A stretch of DNA of 64,000 bases from Candidula unifasciata (GCA_905116865.2 CAJHNH020002469.1:21001-85000); one strand, 5' to 3'; counted from the stretch's first letter, positions 21,180 to 32,580 are shown. Notes: generated from the letters alone by a model not told the origin. A program made the numbers and translations.

Positions 21180-22850
21180 CATTCAAGTGTTTTCGTGTGT
21201 ATATGAGTGTCTGATTTGTAATGGTGTTAGTGTGTGTATATGAGTGTTTAATTTTATGTCTTAACGGATGTGGAAAAACATTCAGCAATGTTGGTGTGTG
21301 TATATGAGTGATTAATTTTATGTCTTAACAGATGTGGAAAAACATTCAGCAATGTTGGTATGTGTATTTGAGTGTCTGATTGTGTGTGTGGACGGATGTG
21401 GAAAAACATTCAGCAATGTTGGCGTGTATATGAGTGTCTGATTTTGTAACGGTGTTGGTGTGTGTATATGAGTGTCTGATTGTGTGTCTGGACGGATGTG
21501 GAACAAACATTCAGCAATGTTGGCGTGTATATAAGTGTCTGATTGTGTGTGTGGACGGATGTGGAACAACCATTCAGCAATGTTGGCGTGAATATGAGTG
21601 TCTGATTGTGTGTCTGGACGGATGTGGAACAAACATTCAGCAATGTTGGCGTGTATATGAGTGTCTGATTGTGTGTCTGGACGGATGTGAAACAAACATT
21701 CAGCGGTGTTGGTGTGTGTATATGAGTGTCTGATTGTGTGTCTGGACGGATGTGGAACAAACATTCAGCGGTGTTGGTGTGTGTATATGAGTGTCTGATT
21801 GTGTGTGTGTGAACGGATGTGGAAAAACATTCAGCAATGTTGGCGTGTATATGAGTGTCTGATTGTGTGTCTGGACGGATGTGGAACAAACATTCAGCGG
21901 TGTTGGTGTGTGTATATGAGTGTCTGATTGTGTATCTGGACGGATGTGGAAAAACATTCAGCAATGTTGGCGTGTATATGAGTGTCTGATTGTGTAACGG
22001 TGTTGGTGTGTGTATATGAGTGTCTGATTGTGTGTCTGGACGGATGTGGAACAAACATTCAGCGGTGTTGGCGTGTATATGAGTGTCTGATTTTGTAACG
22101 GTGTTGGTGTGTGTATATGAGTGTCTGATTGTGTGTCTGGACGGATGTGGAACAAACATTCAGCGGTGTTGGTGTGTGTATATGAGTGTCTGATTTTGTG
22201 TCTGGACGGATGTGGAACAAACATTCAGCGGTGTTGGTGTGTGTATATGAGTGTCTGATTTTGTGTCTGGACGGATGTGGAACAAACATTCAGCGGTGTT
22301 GGTGTGTGTATATGAGTGTCTGATTGTGTATCTGGACGGATGTGGAACAAACATTCAGCAATGTTGGTGTGTGTATATGAGTGTCTGATTGTGTGTCTGG
22401 ACGGATGTGGAACAAACATTCAGCAGTGTTGGTGTGTGCATATGAGTGTCTGATTGTGTGTCTGGACGGATGTGAAACAAACATTCAGCAATGTTGGTGT
22501 GTGTATATGAGTGTCTGTGTGTCTGGACGGATGTGAAACAAACATTCAGCGGTGTTGGTGTGTGTATATGAGTGTCTGATTGTGTGTCTGGACGGATGTG
22601 AAACAAACATTCAGCAATGTTGGTGTGTGTATATGAGTGTCTGTGTGTCTGGACGGATGTGAAACAAACATTCAGCAATGTTGGTGTGTGTATATAAGTG
22701 TCTGATTGTGTGTCTGGACGGATGTGGAACAAACATTCAGCAGTGTTGGTGTGTGTATATGAGTGTCTGATTTTGTAACGGTGTCGGTGTGTGTATGTGC
22801 ATGTCTTATTGTGTGTCGGGATGGATGTGTATATATGTTTGTTTATAACC
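21180..22850 (+). repeat. 65-bp tandem array, about 22 units plus shorter ones
   Basis: The consensus runs through GTGTTGGTGTGTGTATATGA, GTGTCTGATTGTGTGTCTGG, ACGGATGTGGAACAAACATT and CAGC. A clean 65-bp period is best seen from 22159 to 22484. Shorter units end in TTTTGTAACG. Since 65 is not a multiple of 3, long minus-strand frames read the same unit in rotating phase and are not genes. Confidence 0.95.
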
Positions 22851-23459
22851 TTTGACGACAATAAATATTTCAGAGTCGACTGGTTGGGTTAACACAGCTC
22901 CCAGTCATATTTCTAATCTTCTAGAATCCCCAGAAAATGACAATTCGTACACTCAGAAATCCATGCTGTCCGATTAACTTTCAAGTTTACATACGATAAA
23001 TGGACCTAGGGCTCAGAAAACAAAACAACGCAATAAGAAAGATAAGATAGGGTGTCCCCCCCCCCCCCCAAAACCAAACAGGATTAGGTTAATATTTTAA
23101 CCCCTATTGATTCGATTTGAACGAATGCATTCTAGAAGACAGTGATCTGTATTTTGGGGATCCATTGTTCCATTCCTTGATTTATTTCACATCTGCGCTG
23201 GAGACTAAAAAAAAAAAAAAACTGGATCAATTTTTGTACTTGATAGTCTAATTACTGGCTAGCTTACTGTTTGATGCACTGCAGACTTTATGGAAAAGAG
23301 AGAGTAGTGTTTATAGGAGACTGGAAATTGTAGTAGTAACAATGTGCTTTATACTTATGTCTGAGTAGTTGTTTAGATACTTATGAACGAAGGCGTCGAA
23401 TCCTGGGGCTAACACATATTTAGCTCTTCCCTCCCCACTGCCCCATATTTTTAAATTGG
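22851..23459. other. No gene recognised
   Basis: A C-run at 23057-23070 and an A-run at 23207-23221 only. Confidence 0.4.
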
Positions 23460-23595
23460 GTTGTGGGGGGGGGGGGGGGAACATATACGTTTGTAAAGTG
23501 ATTAAGTTCCTTTTGTCACTATCAGGTGTAAACCTTCTCTTTTAACTCTAAAAGTCCCATGGGATGTTTTAGTTCAGCAGTGTCTCTGCTAACGT
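23460..23595 (+). repeat. Uninterrupted paralogue of the 19.9/20.6 kb insertion site
   Basis: The G-run, then TTTGTAAAGTGATTAAG, CTCTAAAAGT and TCAGCAGTGTCTCTGCT follow in the same order as the sequence split at 19993/20591. Confidence 0.75.
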
Positions 23596-23835
23596 TTTAT
23601 TTTTGTAACCCAGAGAAGCAAGTTTTTAGTCCCGTTGAGCTGGAAAATTCATCTTTGGGAGATAAGGTATTCTAGCAAACAGCCGGAAAATAAAGGGATA
23701 ACATAACAGAAGAAAGGAGTAGGAGAGATACAGATATGCATATAAGATATAGTGTAACCAATGAAGTCATGGTGAGTTCCTTGGTACCGAAAGAGTTAAA
23801 GGGTTTTTGTTAATCTTCATCGTTCTCTAACACTA

Positions 23836-24110
23836 CGTGACGTTGGGTCATCAGTTGCTGTTGATTGTCTGATCAGCTCTCTCCGCCTTTCGCGGTTCAT
23901 TTGCGATGGACTTCTTGGCTGCATGCTTAAGGCTGTGCAGTCGGTCAAGCTCTTTATCCAGATCTTTCTTGGTCTTCCTCTTCTCCTCTCCCCCTCTGCT
24001 GAGCCCTGTAGGACTATTTATGAGAGGCCGTTGTATGTGTTGCATGTCTGTAAACTTGCTATTCCGCCTTTACACTGTAAGTGCAGTTCAATGTTGCCAA
24101 TGATTTGTTT
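23836..24110 (-). mobile_element. Dispersed LINE-like repeat G, copy 1
   Basis: An open minus frame reads DLDKELDRLHSLKHAAKKSI and then ERADQTINSN and a stop. It is homologous to 56690-56985. The charged helical peptide may come from a LINE ORF, but I cannot name it. Confidence 0.55.
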
Positions 24111-24214
24111 AAAAATTTCCACGTTATTGCAAATATAGCGTGTTAAAAAAAAAAAAATTACCCTCGGCAATTTACTACTCAAAAAGAAATGCAAAGGCAT
24201 TAAAAGGAGCATAA

Positions 24215-24485
24215 AAGTAAAAGGAAAAACGAACCCTTTTCAACGCTTTTAGGCGTATAGGGCATATAGGGCTAGACCTATATTTTTATAGACCAATCGG
24301 CACAAGATGGGTCATGTGGTCAGCATCATGCCGGCCGCCTTTACTTCCCTGGACTGCACCCGGTACCCACTCAAGGCTGGGTCTACCTGGGAGCCAAGGT
24401 CACTTTTGAAAATAGTCCGGCTTCGCCAGGGAGCGAACCCACGACCTTCCGATTCGCGGCGAGCCGCTCGGCCACGGTGACTCCC
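24215..24485 (-). mobile_element. SINE family A, minus copy with 13-bp TSD
   Basis: The minus strand starts GGGAGTCACCGTGGCC, has the B box GGTTCGCTCCC and the GGTAGACCCAGCCTTGAGTG body, and ends with AAAGGGTTCG and a T-rich tail. Flanks are AAAAGGAGCATAA at 24202-24214 and AAAAGGAACATAA at 24486-24498, a 13-bp duplication with one mismatch. Confidence 0.85.
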
Positions 24486-24498
24486 AAAAGGAACATAA

Positions 24499-25094
24499 TT
24501 ATGTCATAATGAAGACATTCGCGGTTTTTATAATTTATTGTGTGGAATTGCACAGAACGCGTGCGATAATATTTTAGTGGTGTAACCAGTCAATGTAAAT
24601 TTCTTCTGCATCCGGGTCAACGATTTTCTTTTTAGGCGTACGTTCTTTCCCGTCAACTAATAAAATTGCGCCGTTTAATACCTGTTTCGGTTTGGGGTTT
24701 ACATCAGCAAAGCGTAATCAGATAACCATGCGCGTACAGTATAGTATTATATTTATTTGCCATTCAGCACATAACAATAACAATGTTTGTTATATTTTTA
24801 TGCACTTAAAAGAGGTATAAGTAGACTGAGCAAGTGTAGGTACTCCAAAGATTTCTATGTGGTGTCGCCCCTGCACATGGAGGTATAATTTTAGCCGTAT
24901 GTCATACAGCAATCAACTGAATATTGCTGTATCGAGGTGTGTGTTGCTTGGTATGCTTGTGTATGTAGTCTTAATGGCAGGGGTTAGACAAAAGGAAATT
25001 ATTGATCCTATACTGACTGATGTAATTGTCTGTGACGTGACGTGTGGGTGGATGACAGCACAGCGCTATACAACATATCATCAACAATCAATTC
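24499..25094. other. No gene recognised
   Basis: No supported frame or repeat. Confidence 0.4.
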
Positions 25095-27000
25095 TCTTTG
25101 TTTCTAATGGCACATGAGGCTTCAGAGAGGATGCTCCATGCTTTCCTGTCCTGTGCAATCTTCACTGCAGTTTGTATGCCAGAGATGCTGCACTCAGGTC
25201 ACTTTCCATCGTTTGTCTCGATGTTGTGTTTGTGCGCTCCTTCTTTCTCTTTCTCTCTGGTATCCGTTTGAGAGCTGTTTTATCAGGTATATCAGGATTC
25301 ATTCTCATAACCGGTCAAACCTTTTCCATCTTCTCTTGGTTATCATACTGTCTATAATTTCTTGGTTTGTGACATGAAGAAGTTTAGTGTTTGATATTGT
25401 ATCTGCCAGAATATTTTGATAGTTCTAAGTAGACATGTATGGTGGAAGGTGGACAGCTTGTGTGCATCCTTTTTATTCATTCTCCAGCATTCTGCTCCGT
25501 AAAGAACTGGCAAAATATTGCTGTTGCAGAGTCAGAGTTTCGTTCCTCTGCAGTAACTGTTGATTTCCAGATTCTTCAAAAAGCAGCTGTAGCTTTGTTC
25601 AGGCGTGATTGTATGTCTTCTCTTTCCCTTCTAGTAGGGACACCACACTGCCAAGATATGTAAAATGTTCTACATTTTCAGCGTTTGGTTATTTATGGTC
25701 ACTGGTTGTTGGTTTGGACTGTTTGTCATCATCTTAGTTTTCTTTGTATTTATTCTCAGTCCAACTATTCCTGTTGTCCTGTGTAGTCTGTTACCTTTCT
25801 CACATGTTTATGTGATAGGAGTGCTATATCATTTGCAAAATCAAGGTCCTCAAGTATGGTGCATCGAGTCCATCGTATGCCTCTCGTTGTCTTGTCTACT
25901 GTGTTCTTTAGCATCCAATCACAAGGTTGAAGAGGAGGGATGTCATAACACATCCCAGTCTTACACCTGTCTTTACTGGGAAAGATGTGATGTAATTTTT
26001 GATACTGCAGGACAAGTCTTTATAAAAGAAAACAGTTATGTTGACTATCTTTTCTGGAGTTCCATGATTTAGTAATATTTTTCAGACACTGTTTCTATGG
26101 ACGCTGTCTCTATGGACGCTGTCTCTATGGACGCTGTTTCTATGGACGCTGTCTCTATGGACGCTGTTTCTATGGACGCTGTCTCTATGGACGCTGTCTC
26201 TATGGACGCTGTCAAATATTTCTTCAAAGTCCACAAAATTAATATATATACCTCTCTGCCATTCATTGCATTGTTCTGAAATGTAACGTAGGGTGAAGAT
26301 GTGCTCAGCTGTTTCTCTGCCCTTTCTGCTTGTTCTACTCGTAGAACTTGTTCTACTCTCTTTTATCTACTCCCTTTTCGAACTGCACAATGATAATTTT
26401 ACTCCCAAAAAAAGTTTGCTTGATACTGAGAGTAGAGTAATTCCCCTAAAATTATTGCAGTTTGTTAAACCTTTTTTTCTAGGGATTTTGACTATTGTTC
26501 CTTCAATCCAGTCATCAGACAACGCTTTTTTTTTTTTCATAAATATCCTTGAACAATGGTTCTAGAAGGCTGGCAGTTGTGTTGTGATCTACTTTGAGAA
26601 GTTCTAATGGCAGTTCGTCTTTGCCTGGTGCTTTGTTGTTCTTGAAAGTGTGAATAGCTTTAAGGATTTCTTGTCTGCTTGGTGGTTTAATATTAATAAT
26701 ACTAACATGGTCCTGAGGGGCTGGTTGAATATCTGGGGGATGTTCAGCATCAGGACACTTCAAGTAGCCAGAGAATTTAGTTTCACTGCAAATTTGTGTT
26801 CTGTGGTAAGCAAAGTGCTTTGTTTATCTCTGATAGGCATCTTGTGCAGACTGTCTATAAAAGCACAAGCCAATGTTCGTAATTTGTGATATTCGTTCCT
26901 GTTTTTTCGTTGAAATCTGTGTTTAATATTCGCCCGAAAAGTCAATATTCGTCCCTCCTCCGACGTGGATGGCGAGTCATCAGACAAGAAAAACACAAAC
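25095..27000 (-). mobile_element. Decayed LINE endonuclease-type reverse transcriptase
   Basis: Read on the minus strand from high to low coordinates, with frameshifts, this follows a non-LTR reverse transcriptase. It shows AIHTFKNNKAPGKDELPLEL; IVKIPRKKGLTNCNNFRGIT; QCNEWQRGIYINFVDFEEIF then DSVHR (motif A); a region corresponding to the usual VKTGVRQGCVMSPLLFN; then TRGIRWTRCTILEDLDFAND (25828-25839 is FAND where FADD is expected, motif C); RLNKATAAFEESGNQQLLQR; and TKRRWKRF near the C-terminus. The expected endonuclease domain is not visible. Several frameshifts, stops (including the W of DSLWKIL changed to a stop) and the motif C Asp-to-Asn change show an inactive copy. Confidence 0.85.
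26091..26210 (-). repeat. 15-bp minisatellite inside reverse transcriptase motif A
   Basis: Eight units of GTYTCTATGGACGCT on the plus strand. On the minus strand these are GACAGCGTCCATAGA, codons for DSVHR (some units NSVHR). Related LINEs have one DSxHR at this position, followed by xSLWKIL; here the array leads into NSV-stop-KIL. The reading frame of the flanking RT is continuous across the array on its upstream side. Confidence 0.9.
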
Positions 27001-27018
27001 AATATGGGCCGGTTCTAA

Positions 27019-27258
27019 ATGATGAAATTAAGGAATGGCTGTGCACTTGGGAAAAATGCAGGTGTTTATCAAGAAAAGGCACCCAAACATTGCTGTAGTT
27101 ATTCATCGTATCAATCATTAGATGACAGTATGTTCGGACACTTTCGAAACATTTTTAAAGATAGAAAAAAAAAAATGTTTGATAACTTTAAAACAAAAAT
27201 ACTGGACAATCATATGGAAATGTTAAGGACATCAATCACCAGATGTGACATTACCTGA
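27019..27258 (+). other. Unassigned 79-codon frame
   Basis: An open frame with a charged peptide (FRNIFKDRKKKMFDNFKTKI) and no recognised domain. It includes an A-run, so it may be chance. Confidence 0.15.
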
Positions 27259-27375
27259 TGTCATAATAGAAGGTGACTCCCCTTCTAAACGTAGACCAGC
27301 CTGACCAATCATAAATGACAGGTCAGCTAGTGTATAAATGGGAGGAGCTGGGCCTGAGTTCGTCACTAGTTCCCA
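27236..27375 (+). repeat. Promoter-like dispersed repeat H, 3' part
   Basis: CCAATCA at 27305, TATAAATGGG at 27333 and TCACTAGT at 27363 follow at core-promoter spacing. The 27300-27375 part resembles 39090-39180. The part at 27236-27268 reappears reversed at 63524-63556. Confidence 0.5.
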
Positions 27376-27399
27376 ATTATAATAATCCAGCTACTTTAT

Positions 27400-28090
27400 G
27401 AGATATAACCCTTCCTGATGGTTTCCCCTCACAGTTGCAATTAAACGATTCCCCTCGTAAATAAAACTCGCCAGTGGCGTAGCCCATATTAGATTAATCA
27501 AAAACACATTAATATAACGCTGTTGATCAACAGATAAAATAAACTGCTGCCTGTTCTGCGCCTTTTTTTTTTCTCTATACCTCATCAGTTTCCGTAACGT
27601 GTGAAACTGGCATTTTAACTCTTTGAGTACCAGAGGGTTTCACAGGAGACGCCCATGTATATAAATAATCATTTCGAAGACGTTAAATATTGAGAAAGCC
27701 AGATTTCTTAGTATGGTGTGACCAACTATGGAAAAGACTATAACACATTACAAGAAAGGTGGGATTCACATAAGAGCTTATCACACATCACAAGTTGTTT
27801 TGTACTAAACGAGTTAAAAGTCGAATTGTTCTCAAGGTATTTCTTCAGCAATGCTTTTATGATAGAAACACATGAAAACATCGTTTGTGGTTGCCCTCGG
27901 CGTTAGATATTCATTACTACACACGAATAGTGGATGTTCGTGTAATGTCAAAGGTTACTGAATGTCTGATTAGCTGTTTACAATACTGTTTCGTCAAATA
28001 GTTTGCCGGTCGATGGTAGATTTTTCAAGCATTCAAATGTTTTGCTGTGGGGTTGGGGTGGTTGGAAAGGGTGTTCAGTAAGTTAAACAT
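27400..28090. other. No gene recognised
   Basis: No supported frame. Confidence 0.4.
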
Positions 28091-28179
28091 TTAACAATAA
28101 GTGTGTATATTACTTCTGCTTGTATTTGTCTTTGCTGAACGTATTGAAGAAGGCACCAAGTGACAAGGAGAAAAAGAAG

Positions 28180-28300
28180 TAAAAGAAAAAGATGGAGGAG
28201 GAGGAGAGGAGGAAGAGGAGGAGGAAGAGGAGGATACAGGAGAAAAAGAAAAGGGAGAAAGGGAGAATGGTGATGGTGATGATGATGTTGAAGTGACAGA
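28180..28300 (+). repeat. GAGGAAGA-rich purine tract
   Basis: Purine-rich imperfect (GGA)n/(GAA)n followed by (GAT)n at 28272-28289. Confidence 0.85.
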
Positions 28301-28499
28301 AGAGGACTGAATGCTCTATAAAGTGGACAACAACAAAATATTAAAGTATGTCCCTTGTCTCTCCTTCCTTGCAGCACTTCTGAACCTCTGCATATAACTC
28401 GCTGTGTAACATTATGTTGCATCTTGTGTTGTTGTTGTTGTTTTTGTTGTTAGATTCCTTTTGAACAAGTTAAACAAAAATCGTGGTTTAGGTTTGCGT

Positions 28500-28860
28500 A
28501 AATCGCCCTAAACAAAGTATGTCGTTTTTCATTCACAAGTTTGTTGGGCTGGTTGACTTTCCTAAAGTTTACGGGTGTGTCCCGCTCTATTGTTAACAGC
28601 GTTGTCTTGCATTTATGTTTTCATTCCTAGAAAGAAAATGCCTTTACACAGGTTGTATAACTCTCTGGGGTGGTGGAGGGGGGGGGGTGGTGTTGTGTTA
28701 AGTGTTTTTGGAGTGTTAGAAGCGCTGGGGACCTGAAATATACAACACGCAACATCAACGGCATTTTCGAACACCCTCTTAACCTTGTGCCAAGGTGACA
28801 GGTTCAAGAACTACCAATCAGAATTGAGCTAGTTTGTATATGGGCGGGGCGTTGGAAAAC
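28500..28860 (+). repeat. Promoter-like dispersed repeat H, copy 1
   Basis: Aligns with 38775-39145 through AAGTTTGTTGG, GGCATTTATG-like, CTAGAAAGA, GTATAACTCTCTGGGGTGG-like and GAAATATACAAC. It ends CCAATCAGAATTGAGCTAG then TATATGGGCGGGGC at 28813-28849. May be a solo LTR or a duplicated Pol II promoter. Confidence 0.6.
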
Positions 28861-28984
28861 CAGCGGTACTTTAGCCAAATCATGCATCTTTTTTGCAACG
28901 TAACATATGTGAGTCATAAACTCTCACTGTCTTAGAATAAAGAGATGAGAGCTGTTGAAATAACATACTGCAGACAAATTATTA

Positions 28985-29245
28985 GAATACTGTGGACCAA
29001 GAAAAAAATGTCCACACCCTGCAGGTCCTGAAAATCAAGGAGAACTGGCTCATAAACAGCATCGTAATCGTAAAGCTGTGGTATGTTTGTCATGTAAATC
29101 ATCATGGTGGTATGGAGAGAACGGGAATGGATGGTGCAGTTTCTATACAATCAAGAATTGGCCGACCTCTGAGAAGTTGGAAGTAGGATAGTGAAGATGT
29201 ATTGCTTGTGAAAGTTTGTGAAGCGACGTTCTATAAAGAAGATGC
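28985..29245 (+). mobile_element. LINE C-terminal fragment
   Basis: The plus frame reads LQVLKIKENWLINSI, CHVNHHGGMERTGMDGAV and GRPLRSWK. It is homologous to the fragment at 51700-52015 (DLNIKEDWLINSI) and the minus fragment at 55195-55390. It meets an opposite-strand LINE end at about 29246. Confidence 0.7.
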
Positions 29246-29470
29246 TGATTCTTCTTCTTCTCTTCCATCTTGTACCTCAGCGAAGTGTCGGGGGGAGATG
29301 TAACCTTCTTTGGTGAGCTGTCAAGAGCACTATTAAGACTGATGTTCATTTCTGTAAGGCTGTTCTTAATGCCATCACTCCATATTTTCCGAGGTCTTCC
29401 ACGCGCTCTATACCGGTTGTAACGTTTTAGTGTTGCTCGCTGTGGCAGATAATACCTGGGCATTCTTGTT
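29246..29470 (-). mobile_element. LINE C-terminal fragment with GAA tail
   Basis: The minus strand reads YYLPQRATLKRYNRYRARGR, then NSLTEMNISLNSALDS and PPDTSLRYKMEEKKK, running into a GAA-rich tail (plus CTTCTTCTTCTC at 29251). It is the same family, in the other orientation, as 38165-38545. Confidence 0.8.
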
Positions 29471-29789
29471 AGGTGTCAAAACCACTTCATGTGTTGTACT
29501 TTGATGACTTGTAAGATTGGCTTGTAAGATGCTGATTGATGGATTGATTGTACCACGTCTGCCTCTTGCTCCGAGTAAGTCGACTCCTACGACATGCTTG
29601 TTGGGTAGACAATGGGAATAGTCTTGTTTTCCGCTACAATAGAGCCGCGGAACCAACAGGGAAAAAAAAAGGGGGGGGGGGTTATTATTTAATCTGTAAC
29701 TAAATACATGGTATTATCTCTCTCCTGTCAAACACTTGAATACTGTAAAATCTACCATCTAACGACAACTAATTGACGAGTTGAGTTGA

Positions 29790-30120
29790 GTAAAGAATTG
29801 ACATCTCAGCACACAGGGCATTCCCATGCGTGCTCCGCCCTCATCTTCAACAGTCAGTGCATAGTTCCAATAATGATGGTACTGGTCACAATCTGGTTAT
29901 ATGTACATCTTGCCTTTCCTTTAAGTGTAGTCAGCCGGCCAGACCCTCTGGGGTTACACCCAGGTGCCTCCTTCTCTCCAGGCCATAATATTCTTGTTTC
30001 TACTGATTCCGTTCCTTCTTCCCAAAGGGTATTGATCACACCTGGTTTGTCATGTATCCATTCACCACGCAGTGGTGCAGATCCAGCCAGTCTGTGTGCC
30101 TGTTCATTACCCACTACGCC
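29790..30120 (-). mobile_element. LINE RNase H family E end, copy 2
   Basis: The minus strand reads VGNEQAHRLAGSAPLRGEW, then ETRILWPGEKEAPG and GSGRLTTLKGKARCTYNQIV. The GNExAxRLA segment is the end of an RNase H domain. The tail contains TTGAGTTGAG near 29783, complementary to the ACTCAACTCA tail of 35290. Confidence 0.75.
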
Positions 30121-30260
30121 GGCATTGCCTGGAGAAAATATTTAAAGTATGCTAACTACCCGTGGCTAATTGACGAAGTATTGTAAACAGCTAATAATAA
30201 ATTCAGTAACAGGAACATCAACAATCCAGGGCAAGTATTGAATATTAAACGCCACATGTA

Positions 30261-31090
30261 ACCGGAAAGATGTTTTCGTGTGTTTCTATCTCAAAAGCGT
30301 TATGATAAAATAAAACCTCCCGAAACAAACCGGTTTTCAATGTTTCTCAAGTTTGCGGAAAATGAAGACTTTTAAATAAGATAAAGGAACAGAACAGGCG
30401 TCAATTTAATCTGGTGATCAACAACATGATATTGAAAGGTTTTTAATCAGTTTGAATACAGGGTACACCGGAAACGATGTTTTCGTGTGTTTCTATCTCA
30501 AAAGCTTTATGATAAAATAAAACCTCCCGAAACAAACCCAGTTTTCAGTGTTTCACAAGTTTGCGGAAAATGAAGAATTTTAAAAGAAGATAAAGGAACA
30601 GAACAGGCGTCAATTTAATCTGGTGATCAACAACATGATATTGAAAGGTTTTTAATCAGTTTGAATACAGGGTACACCGGAAACGATGTTTTCGTGTGTT
30701 TCTATCTCAAAAGCTTTATGATAAAATAAAACCTCCCGAAACAAACCAGTTTTCAGTGTTTCACAAGTTTGCGGAAAATGAAGAATTTTAAAAGAAGATA
30801 AAGGAACAGAACAGGCGTCAATTTAATCTGGTGATCAACAACATGATATTGAAAGGTTTTTAATCAGTTTGAATACAGGGTACACCGGAAACGATGTTTT
30901 CGTGTGTTTCTATCTCAAAAGCTTTATGATAAAATAAAACCTCCCGAAACAAACCAGTTTTCAGTGTTTCACAAGTTTGCGGAAAATGAAGAATTTTAAA
31001 AGAAGATAAAGGAACAGAACAGGCGTCAATTTAATCTGTTGATCAACAACATGATATTGAAAGGTTTTTAATCAGTTTGAATACAGGGTA
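30261..31090 (+). repeat. 208-bp tandem array, four copies
   Basis: ACCGGAAA-GATGTTTTCGTG starts units at 30261, 30467, 30676 and 30884 (periods 206, 209, 208). Copies 2-4 are nearly identical; copy 1 is the most diverged. The last copy ends at the GGGTA of 31090. No coding signal. Confidence 0.93.
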
Positions 31091-31198
31091 TGCTATTGAC
31101 ATTTCCCACTTACGAATGTGATCGTTTAAATGCAACTGTTTGGAGAACTGTAGGGATATGATATATCCTATACACCAGTTGTGGATTTTCATCATAGT

Positions 31199-31385
31199 AC
31201 AGGGCGTCGCAGGTCGACCCAGCCTAAAATGGGTACCAGGATGTATGTACTGGGGAAGTAAAGACGACCAGCGTAATGATGACCATATTACCCACCTAGT
31301 GCTGATTGGTTTGTAAAATATGAGTGCTCTTTCCATATGCCTGATGCACCTAAAAGCGTGAAAAGGAATTTTTACTTTACTTTTA
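31199..31385 (+). mobile_element. SINE family A, 5'-truncated
   Basis: Body GGTCGACCCAGCC, GGGGAAGTAAAG, tail GGAATTTTTACTTTACTTTT. Confidence 0.75.
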
Positions 31386-31390
31386 TACAG

Positions 31391-31942
31391 TAGTTAGGGT
31401 GTAAATGTTTGTGTTTTTACAATTACTGTATTCATTTTCGTTGATGTTTTTGAGACATCTTAATCATGATCACCTTCGTCATCTTCTTTCCTTATTTTCA
31501 TTATATTTTCTTTTTTTCTTTTGTTTTTTACTCTTCCATCTACAACTCCTCCTTCTCCTACTCATTTTGTTTATTATTATTATTATTACTGCACGATTTT
31601 TTATTGTATTTTCTAGCTCAAACTTTTAGCTTCCAGTGCTTTGAAAAAAAATGCAACTTTATGGCAGCTTTGTGCTCACAGAAACCCCCACGCAATAAGT
31701 TTGTCAAGGGCCCCAACTCTGGTCGGAACAGTCTAGATAGTTTAAACTCCTGTAAAATATGTGCCCCTGTCATCTCTGATTATTTCCTTGAAGCATTAAC
31801 ACCAAGGACAATTTAGAACCTGTCGTTTTAAAGTCTGGTTGGCGGACTTGATGCAAGTTGAGGTCTGTTCACATTAGGTCATGACTACTTGTCTGCGTTT
31901 CGACATTTTTTATGTGGTTGTTTTGAAATTGTGTTTTGCTCT

Positions 31943-31945
<3 letters not shown>
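31391..31945. other. No gene recognised
   Basis: A T-rich stretch with a 116-codon plus frame (31466-31816) of no recognised content. Confidence 0.35.

Positions 31946-31997
<52 letters not shown>
31946..31997 (+). repeat. (TG)n microsatellite
   Basis: About 25 TG units. Confidence 0.97.
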
Positions 31998-32001
<4 letters not shown>

Positions 32002-32460
32002 GTGTTTTGACGTTTTTAGAGGTAACACAGTAAATTACCCTTTTCCGCGTTTTCACGTGTAGTGGGTATAAATATATTGCTAGATCTGTTATATAGACGA
32101 AATGGCACACTTTCACCGCTTTTACTTCCCACGACTTTTACCGGTGCTTTATCAATATCCCACCCCAAACAGGAGAAATCCACAGGTCACAGGACAGTCT
32201 AAAATTTCAGGGGGTGGTAGATAGGCTGCATGCAGTCGTGGGACCTAGGTTGTGTGTATTCGTGGGACCTAGGCTGCACTCTCTCGTGGAATGTAGGTGG
32301 GTTAGGGTTAGGGCCAGTTCTAGATGTTGTGGGGTCTTTAAAAGCATCAGAAAGACAGGAAACCCAGACTACCACGTTCTACAATGTTAGACTGTGCTGT
32401 GACGTCATCTGGGGTAGGATATTTATAAAGAACCTGTTTAACGTGTACATATTTTTAAGG
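31998..32460. other. No gene recognised
   Basis: Contains a triplicated CGTGGGACCTAGGYTG word (32237-32290) and a two-unit GGGTTA at 32298-32311. Confidence 0.5.
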
Positions 32461-32580
32461 CTGTGTCGACTTGGGAGCCAAGTTCGTTTTTGAAAAAAGA
32501 AGTCCCTTTCCGTCAGGATCGGAACCCACAATCTTCATATCCGCAGAAGATCCTCTAGCTGCTACACCACATCGGCTCCC
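32461..32580 (-). mobile_element. SINE family A head, minus copy
   Basis: The minus strand reads GGGAGCCGATGTGGTGTAG, then GGGTTCCGATCC as a degenerate B box, and stops before the family tail. Confidence 0.7.

Noticed and set aside
21318..22861. Overlapping minus frames with TPTLLNVCSTSVQTHNQ-type repeats
   Set aside because: The 65-bp unit is read in rotating phase; it is a tandem array without gene signals.
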